Positions 58,977-64,000 of a stretch of DNA of 64,000 bases are shown here, piece after piece. A model generated the notes under the pieces. The model was not told the DNA's origin. It saw nothing but the letters and a program-made list of their open reading frames with translations, and searched no databases. This stretch comes from Bacteroidales bacterium. Its GTDB lineage: Bacteria > Bacteroidota > Bacteroidia > Bacteroidales > UBA932. The stretch's first letter is position 1; every line of letters begins with the position of its first letter. The stretch is from the NCBI GenBank assembly GCA_017634595.1, contig JAGBNC010000019.1:62001-126000 (forward strand), in the 5' to 3' direction. The position numbers and the translations under genes were made by a program.

Positions 58977-60050
58977 TCACTGCGCTTCCGGTATTTCTAT
59001 CAGAACCTCCCACCAGCCGTCACGTTTGCCGTTGCGGCGGGCCAGGTAGCCTTTTCCTTTCAGGGTGTTCATGATACGCTTGACCGTTCTGTCGGATTTC
59101 CCAATCTTGGCAGCTATATCAGCTTGTTTTGCCTTGGGACTGGTAATAATGAAGTTTAATATGGCACGTTCTTCTAAAGTGACATTCAATGTGCCATTTT
59201 GTCCCTTTGAAATGCTCGATGTGTCACTTTGAGCCGAATAGTCGACGTGCAGATAACGGTTTCTGAGCTCATTGTGCTCGCCCAGGATCAGATTTCTTAG
59301 GAAAGCCTCCAGATACTTGCCAGTAGGGACAATCCCTTTCTCCCGATTGAAGTAGTTTGCCCGGACCAGCGCATTGCGGAAGTACCAGGAGTGGCTGGCA
59401 AAGAGCTCGTTGGAAATGGAATAACCAAAACTGCGGAGGTACTTGATCAGGAAGACGGCTGTTGTACGTGTGTTCCCTTCGCCAAAAGGGTGAATCTGCC
59501 AGATGCCAGCGATAAAAGAGCCAATATGCTTGATAGCTTCGTCGGTAGATGCGGCTGCGTAGTCAAACTTCCGTTCCTCGGAGAAATCGTAATCCAGCGT
59601 CTCCTTCAGGTTATCGTAAGGGTTATATAGGACGGACGCATTGTTCAGCACCCATTCCGCTTTGGAAATGTTGAAATCCCGATATTTCCCGGCAAACTTG
59701 AAGATGCCTTCGAATAGCTTCCGATGAATCCGCTGGTACTCCGCCGGAGTAAAAGAAAACGTCTCTTCCTGCAGTAGCTCTGTAATTCTGGCAGAGACTT
59801 TATCGGCCTCCTCCGTGCGCTCTTCTTCGACAGAGAGTCGTCCTTGCCTGGATTTATAGTAGGTATCGATGAGCCCTTTAACTTCTTCTATGGTGACGTC
59901 ACCCTCGATGTGCCGCTTGGCAGTATCGATGAGGTAGGTGGATGGCTTGAGCCCATCCACATCCTGCAGGCCGATAGCAGTTTGCCAGGCAGCAGCCTTT
60001 ACGCTGCGTCCCGGCTCTCCCTGACGGATATATTCATCGAAGTTACTCAT
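58977..60050 (-). CDS. Fic-domain protein with C-terminal winged HTH
   Basis: The 357-residue protein has an N-terminal helical part with RHIEGDVTIEEVKG (about 47-60), which resembles the inhibitory helix of VbhA-type antitoxin segments; the Ser position four before Glu is Lys here. The Fic core (about 105-245) holds the catalytic motif IHPFGEGNTRTTAVFLI (about 200), and a C-terminal winged HTH (about 290-350, AKQADIAAKIGKSDRTVKRIM) follows. Fic enzymes transfer AMP or similar groups to proteins. It is divergent from the type I restriction operon, a frequent setting for Fic genes. Confidence 0.92.
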   Translation of the reverse strand: MSNFDEYIRQGEPGRSVKAAAWQTAIGLQDVDGLKPSTYLIDTAKRHIEGDVTIEEVKGLIDTYYKSRQGRLSVEEERTEEADKVSARITELLQEETFSFTPAEYQRIHRKLFEGIFKFAGKYRDFNISKAEWVLNNASVLYNPYDNLKETLDYDFSEERKFDYAAASTDEAIKHIGSFIAGIWQIHPFGEGNTRTTAVFLIKYLRSFGYSISNELFASHSWYFRNALVRANYFNREKGIVPTGKYLEAFLRNLILGEHNELRNRYLHVDYSAQSDTSSISKGQNGTLNVTLEERAILNFIITSPKAKQADIAAKIGKSDRTVKRIMNTLKGKGYLARRNGKRDGWWEVLIEIPEAQ

Positions 60051-60074
60051 TCAATTCCATTTAACTGGCAAATA

Positions 60075-60082
60075 CAAATATA
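60075..60082 (-). promoter_or_regulatory. -7 box of the Fic gene
   Basis: TATATTTG on the minus strand (60082-60075) matches TAnnTTTG and lies 24 bp upstream of the ATG at 60050. No TTG is seen at the usual distance. The remaining gap to 60283 shows no ORF or structure I can support. Confidence 0.5.
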
Positions 60083-60283
60083 CTAAAAAAAGAGTTTGAT
60101 TCATACCTTTTTATAATTGGTTAAAGTTGTGTGTCGCCTATTCCTTTCTGAGAGCAAAAATAAAAGCGGGTTGTACCACATTATGAGACTGTTACGATTT
60201 TTTTTGTATTTTTCACCAAATAATCAAGAGGGTGGAAGTTGCTGATTATGGCGATTGTATTAGGTTAGGATGGGGATTTTTTA

Positions 60284-60291
60284 TAAATTTG
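60284..60291 (+). promoter_or_regulatory. -7 box of the hsdMSR operon
   Basis: TAAATTTG matches TAnnTTTG and lies 26 bp upstream of the hsdM ATG at 60318. The nearest TTG (60255-60257) is 26 nt away, longer than ideal. Confidence 0.5.
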
Positions 60292-60317
60292 TAGGATAGC
60301 AAGATAGAAGAATTAAT

Positions 60318-61814
60318 ATGATAACAGGCGAAATCAAAAATCGCGTTGACCAAATCTGGGATACCTTCTGGACAGGAGGCATAACCAATTCTCTCACAAT
60401 CCTGGAACAGATGACCTATCTGTTCTTTATGAAAATGCTGGATGACGCCCAGACAGACCGTGAAGCGGCTGCCGGTATCTTCGGTGGCCATATTGATAAC
60501 CCAGTCTTCAAGATGGGAGAAAAATGGCATAACCCTGACACCGATAAAGATGTCCCTTACGAATCCCTCCGCTGGCATGTGTTCAAGAACTATGAGGCGG
60601 AGAAGATGTTCAACACTGTCCGCAACGACGTATTCGTCTTTATCAAGGACCTGGGTGGCGCCAAAGAGAGCGCATACAGCCGGTTTATGCAAAACGCCGT
60701 GTTCCTGATTCAGAATCCCCGAACCTTGACGCGCGTTGTTGACGGCATCAATGAGCTGGACATGAACAACCGGGACACGATGGGCGATGTGTACGAGTAC
60801 ATCCTTGGCAAGATGGCTGCTTCCGGCACAAATGGCCAGTTCCGCACTCCTCGCCATATCATCCGCATGATGGTGAACCTGATGGCTCCCACCTTGAAGG
60901 ACGAAATCTGCGACCCTGCGATGGGCTCCGCCGGCTTCATCGTGGAATCCGCAAAATATGTCCAGGAACATTATCGCAAAGAACTGCTGAAGAAAGAGAA
61001 TTCGGATTGGTACCGTACCGGTATGTTCCACGGCTTCGATACCGATACCACTATGCTTCGCATCGGTGCAATGAACCTGATGCTGCACGGCGTGGATGCC
61101 CCGGACGTAAAATGGCAGGATAGTGTGTCAGACCAGAATACCGATTCCAACAAATATACGCTGTGCCTGGCCAATCCGCCGTTTGCTGGCAGTATAGACG
61201 GACAGGTGATTGCCAAAACGCTCACTGCAATAGCGCCCACCAAGAAAACGGAGTTGCTCTTTCTGGCACTCTTTGTAAGGATGCTTAGAGTTGGTGGCCG
61301 CTGCGCCAGTATCGTTCCGGATGGTGTGCTGTTCGGTAACTCAAGCGCACACCAGGCTATACGGAAGGAGTTGGTTGACCATCAGCGCTTACAAGCTGTT
61401 ATCTCAATGCCAGCGGGCGTTTTCCAGCCATATTCCGGAGTATCAACAGCCATTGTCATCTTTACTAAAACGAATGCAGGGGGAACTGACAAGGTCTGGT
61501 TTTACGATATGAAGGCTGATGGCTATTCCCTTGACCAACGGCGAGCAGAAGTACAAGATAATGACATTCCCGATATTATTAGAAGGTTTTCAAATATAGC
61601 CGAGGAAGAGACACGTTCTCGCAAAGAACAAAGTTTCCTTGTCCCTATTGAAGAAATACGAGCTAATGACTACGTGTTGTCTATCAATAAATACAAGGAA
61701 ATAGAACATGCAGAGATAGAATATGAAGCATCAGACGTTGTTATCGAAAGAATAGAAAAAACGGAGGCTGATATTCTGGCTGCCATCAAAGAGTTAAAGG
61801 AGAAGTACTTGTAA
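60318..61814 (+). CDS. hsdM: Type I restriction-modification methyltransferase subunit
   Basis: The 498-residue protein has the HsdM_N helical domain (about 1-130) and an N6-adenine methyltransferase domain. DPAMGSAGFIVES (about 200) is the AdoMet motif and LANPPFAGSI (about 284) the NPPF catalytic motif; ASIVPDGVLFGNSSAHQAIR follows. It methylates adenine at the site chosen by HsdS and is also needed for cleavage with HsdR. hsdS starts 6 bp after its stop. Confidence 0.96.
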   Translation: MITGEIKNRVDQIWDTFWTGGITNSLTILEQMTYLFFMKMLDDAQTDREAAAGIFGGHIDNPVFKMGEKWHNPDTDKDVPYESLRWHVFKNYEAEKMFNTVRNDVFVFIKDLGGAKESAYSRFMQNAVFLIQNPRTLTRVVDGINELDMNNRDTMGDVYEYILGKMAASGTNGQFRTPRHIIRMMVNLMAPTLKDEICDPAMGSAGFIVESAKYVQEHYRKELLKKENSDWYRTGMFHGFDTDTTMLRIGAMNLMLHGVDAPDVKWQDSVSDQNTDSNKYTLCLANPPFAGSIDGQVIAKTLTAIAPTKKTELLFLALFVRMLRVGGRCASIVPDGVLFGNSSAHQAIRKELVDHQRLQAVISMPAGVFQPYSGVSTAIVIFTKTNAGGTDKVWFYDMKADGYSLDQRRAEVQDNDIPDIIRRFSNIAEEETRSRKEQSFLVPIEEIRANDYVLSINKYKEIEHAEIEYEASDVVIERIEKTEADILAAIKELKEKYL

Positions 61815-61820
61815 TTGGTC

Positions 61821-62948
61821 ATGGAAAAAACCTCTGGAAAGATTAGATTGGGTGATGCCGCATCTTTCATTAATGGTTTTGCTTTTAAGCCTGACCATTG
61901 GGGAGATGTAGGACGCCCTATTATTCGCATTCAGAATTTAAACAATACTGAGGCGGAGTTCAATTATTATGACGGCCCTATTCCGGAAAAATACATTGTA
62001 AGAGATGGCGATATTTTAATATCCTGGTCAGCGAGTCTTGGTGCATATGAATGGAATCGTGGCGAAGCACTCCTCAATCAGCATATTTTTAAAGTTGTTT
62101 TCGATAAAGCTCCAATTAATAAGCATTACTTGAGGTATGCGGTTCTTTCGAAATTGTCTGATATGGAGAAAGATGCTCATGGCGCTACAATGCGTCATAT
62201 AGTCAAAAAAGATTTCGACAATACTCTCATACCTTACCCTTCTATTGATGAACAAGTTGATATTGTAAGCGAACTTGATCTTCTTACCGGCATAATTGAG
62301 AAAAAACAACAGCAACTGAAAGACCTTGATTCTCTTTCAAGATCTCTATTCTACGAAATGTTTGGAGACCCTATTAAAAATGATAAAGGGTGGCCAGTTG
62401 TTTTGTTAGAAAGTATCGCTTCTTGTAGAATCGGGCTTACATACAAACCTGAGAATGTTTGCGAAGACGGTACAATTGTTCTTCGTTCAAGCAATATTCA
62501 AGGTAATGAAATCTCTTTGGATGATATTGTTCGTGTTAATTGCGGGATTAGGGAACAACAATTTGTCCAAAGGGGTGATATCCTTATGTGCTCCAGAAAT
62601 GGTAGTTTTAAATTGGTAGGAAAGGTCGCTACTATTGGAGACCTTCCAGAAAAGATGTCTTACGGAGCTTTTATGACGGTTATCCGTTCCCAGTACAATC
62701 CATATCTATTTGAGTTCTTTAAACTTCCGGCTTTCCGAACGCAATTAGGTTTGGCTAAGACGGCAACAATAAACCAAATTACGGTTAAAATGCTTGCTAA
62801 TACTAAAATTGCTTTGCCACCTAAGGAATTGCAAGATTCCTATGCCACAAAGATTTGCAAGATATACGAGCAGAAGGCGGCTATTCATCGTTCGATCGAC
62901 GATTGCCAAAAGTTGCTTGATAGCCGTATGGCATATTATTTCAATTAG
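61821..62948 (+). CDS. hsdS: Type I restriction-modification specificity subunit
   Basis: Start ATG 61821 (a TTG at 61815 is also in frame) gives 375 residues. It has two target-recognition domains (about 5-150 and 190-340), each followed by a helical spacer: LDLLTGIIEKKQQQLKDLDSLSRSLFYEMF after the first and KICKIYEQKAAIHRSI near the end. The recognition sequence is bipartite and unknown. The gene is clearly more AT-rich than hsdM and hsdR around it, as is common for exchanged specificity genes. No partial hsdS or recombinase for phase switching is visible. Confidence 0.94.
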   Translation: MEKTSGKIRLGDAASFINGFAFKPDHWGDVGRPIIRIQNLNNTEAEFNYYDGPIPEKYIVRDGDILISWSASLGAYEWNRGEALLNQHIFKVVFDKAPINKHYLRYAVLSKLSDMEKDAHGATMRHIVKKDFDNTLIPYPSIDEQVDIVSELDLLTGIIEKKQQQLKDLDSLSRSLFYEMFGDPIKNDKGWPVVLLESIASCRIGLTYKPENVCEDGTIVLRSSNIQGNEISLDDIVRVNCGIREQQFVQRGDILMCSRNGSFKLVGKVATIGDLPEKMSYGAFMTVIRSQYNPYLFEFFKLPAFRTQLGLAKTATINQITVKMLANTKIALPPKELQDSYATKICKIYEQKAAIHRSIDDCQKLLDSRMAYYFN

Positions 62949-62951
62949 CTT

Positions 62952-64000
62952 ATGCAGAACTTTGACTACCTCAAGGACATAGAACAACTCCAAGACCTGT
63001 ACATTTTCTGCCAGGCTGCGGAGGCTTCTGTGAACACCGACAGGGATGCCACGGCAATCAATAGTCGTAAGGCCCTGGAGTGGTTGGTCAAAACCATCTA
63101 CACACTCAAGAACATCCAGATACCTGAACGAGCGAACCTCTACGAATTGATGTCCGGAGAACCGTTCACCTCCTTCGTGAACGATGAGCGACTGATGATG
63201 GCCGCCCACTACATCCGTAAGGTCGGCAATATGGCTGCACACGATGGTGGCGTCACAGGTGGTCAAGCCTATTTCTGCGTACTCAATCTGTACAACTTTG
63301 TTGGCGGCGTCCTTCTCAAACTCCGCGTCCTTTCTTCTCTGGCACCGTTTGACCGGGAACTGCTGAACAATAAGCCTGCAATCCACGTGGTGCCTCAAAC
63401 CGAGGTTCCTGCCGCTCCTGTGGCATTCGTGACCTCCGTTCCTGTTGAGGTGGTTGATAATCCCGCACCTGCGCCAGTTGTTGCCGATGACTATACGGAA
63501 ACCGAAACCCGCCGTCTCTTCATTGACCTACTCATTCAGGAAGCCGGCTGGGAGATAGTAGACCAGAAGGGTGCTGAGATTCCCGGCAAAGCCTGCATCG
63601 AAGTGGAACTGAAAGGGATGCCAAATGAGCAGGGTGTTGGTTATGCCGATTACGTGCTCTTTGCTCCAGATGGGAAGCCCCTGGCTGTCGTTGAGGCCAA
63701 ACGCACAACAGTTGACCCAGAGGCCGGAAAGCAGCAGGCAAAACTCTATGCAGACTGTCTGGAAGCCAAATATGGTGTCCGTCCGGTCATCTACATAACC
63801 AACGGATTCTCTACTCAGATTATCGATGGCCTGGGTTATCCAGCCCGCCGCGTCTTTGGTATTCTCACCCAGGATGACCTTCAACTGGTCCTCCAGCGCC
63901 GTGGAAGGGGCTCGATGCAAGACCTCCGCATCAATGACAACATAACCAACCGCTATTACCAGAAGGAAGCCATCCACGCAGTCTGCAATCATTTCAACGA
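62952..64000 (+). CDS. hsdR: Type I restriction endonuclease subunit (3' end missing)
   Basis: ATG 62952 opens a frame with no stop before the window edge; about 349 residues are visible. The first 130 residues are a helical DUF4145-like domain (MQNFDYLKDIEQLQDLYIF; AAHYIRKVGNMAAHDGG). A Pro/Val-rich linker (about 150-175) follows. The HSDR_N nuclease domain begins near 180, with GYADYVLF and LAVVEAKRT supplying the D...ExK catalytic residues. The end (ITNRYYQKEAIHAVCNHF) is the start of the helicase part. It should be the motor-nuclease of the system. Confidence 0.93.
   Translation, partial: MQNFDYLKDIEQLQDLYIFCQAAEASVNTDRDATAINSRKALEWLVKTIYTLKNIQIPERANLYELMSGEPFTSFVNDERLMMAAHYIRKVGNMAAHDGGVTGGQAYFCVLNLYNFVGGVLLKLRVLSSLAPFDRELLNNKPAIHVVPQTEVPAAPVAFVTSVPVEVVDNPAPAPVVADDYTETETRRLFIDLLIQEAGWEIVDQKGAEIPGKACIEVELKGMPNEQGVGYADYVLFAPDGKPLAVVEAKRTTVDPEAGKQQAKLYADCLEAKYGVRPVIYITNGFSTQIIDGLGYPARRVFGILTQDDLQLVLQRRGRGSMQDLRINDNITNRYYQKEAIHAVCNHFN

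Noticed and set aside
60246-61088. Open frame of 280 codons on the minus strand inside hsdM
   Set aside because: It mirrors conserved HsdM codons and crosses the hsdM promoter; no domain is seen.

Overview
The window comes from a member of the Bacteroidota, most likely order Bacteroidales; the family cannot be fixed from sequence alone. The signs are a SusC/SusD pair, many lipoproteins with short Cys-ending signal peptides, promoters of the TTG-N19/20-TAnnTTTG type, almost no Shine-Dalgarno sequences, Tat made of TatA and TatC only, and families typical of this group (DUF3467, head-GIN, SusD, BACON, DUF5722-like). Genes are packed tightly, with many ATGA or TAATG overlaps, so most of the window is operons.

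Layout. 1-8354 (minus): an operon of calcineurin-like phosphoesterase, SusC, SusD and a BACON lipoprotein that runs off the left edge. 8530-10068: ribonuclease Y. 10083-15669 (minus): a coupled four-gene operon of a large surface lipoprotein, a Tat/lipoprotein FAD oxidoreductase, a short FecCD-like permease and an L,D-transpeptidase. 15726-19431: a metal permease fused to an HMA domain, a 30-codon ORF, and umuD-umuC-HD. 19492-24325: NhaC antiporter, a coiled-coil/barrel protein divergent from a Ser/Thr kinase, a regulator-like protein and an LRR-like lipoprotein. 24394-27018: an AT-rich cassette of two 54-residue proteins, an HNH nuclease, a radical SAM/SPASM enzyme broken by a 4-bp tandem duplication, and a Cys-containing 36-residue peptide. 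27179-33066: WYL regulator, serine hydrolase, MscS channel and a second phosphoesterase. 33179-37177: nucleobase salvage operon (NCS2 permease, apt, outer-membrane channel, AzgA-type permease). 37633-39930: TonB-dependent receptor. 39975-40048: tRNA-Cys. 40258-40364: a probable small RNA.

40363-43018 (minus) holds DUF3467, a KdsC-like phosphatase, Maf and an RluA-type pseudouridine synthase. 43073-52641 (plus) is a long run: valS, tatA, tatC, ABC-F, GIN protein, bile-acid/sodium symporter family, and a DUF5722-like lipoprotein. A 119-bp palindromic element with perfect 28-bp arms separates it from the convergent set ABC-F, esterase and serpin (serpin transcribed first). 56847-58966 holds a mini ABC transporter and dinB. 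58977-64000 is a defence-type region: a Fic protein divergent from a type I restriction-modification operon hsdM-hsdS-hsdR, cut by the right edge.

The most promising unexplained material is the 24.4-27.0 kb cassette, which looks like a peptide-modification (RiPP-like) locus next to a nuclease toxin-like gene. Next come the orphan small RNA, two structured intergenic elements, the 30-residue ORF with its own promoter, and a mirror-image pair of near-leaderless divergent promoters.
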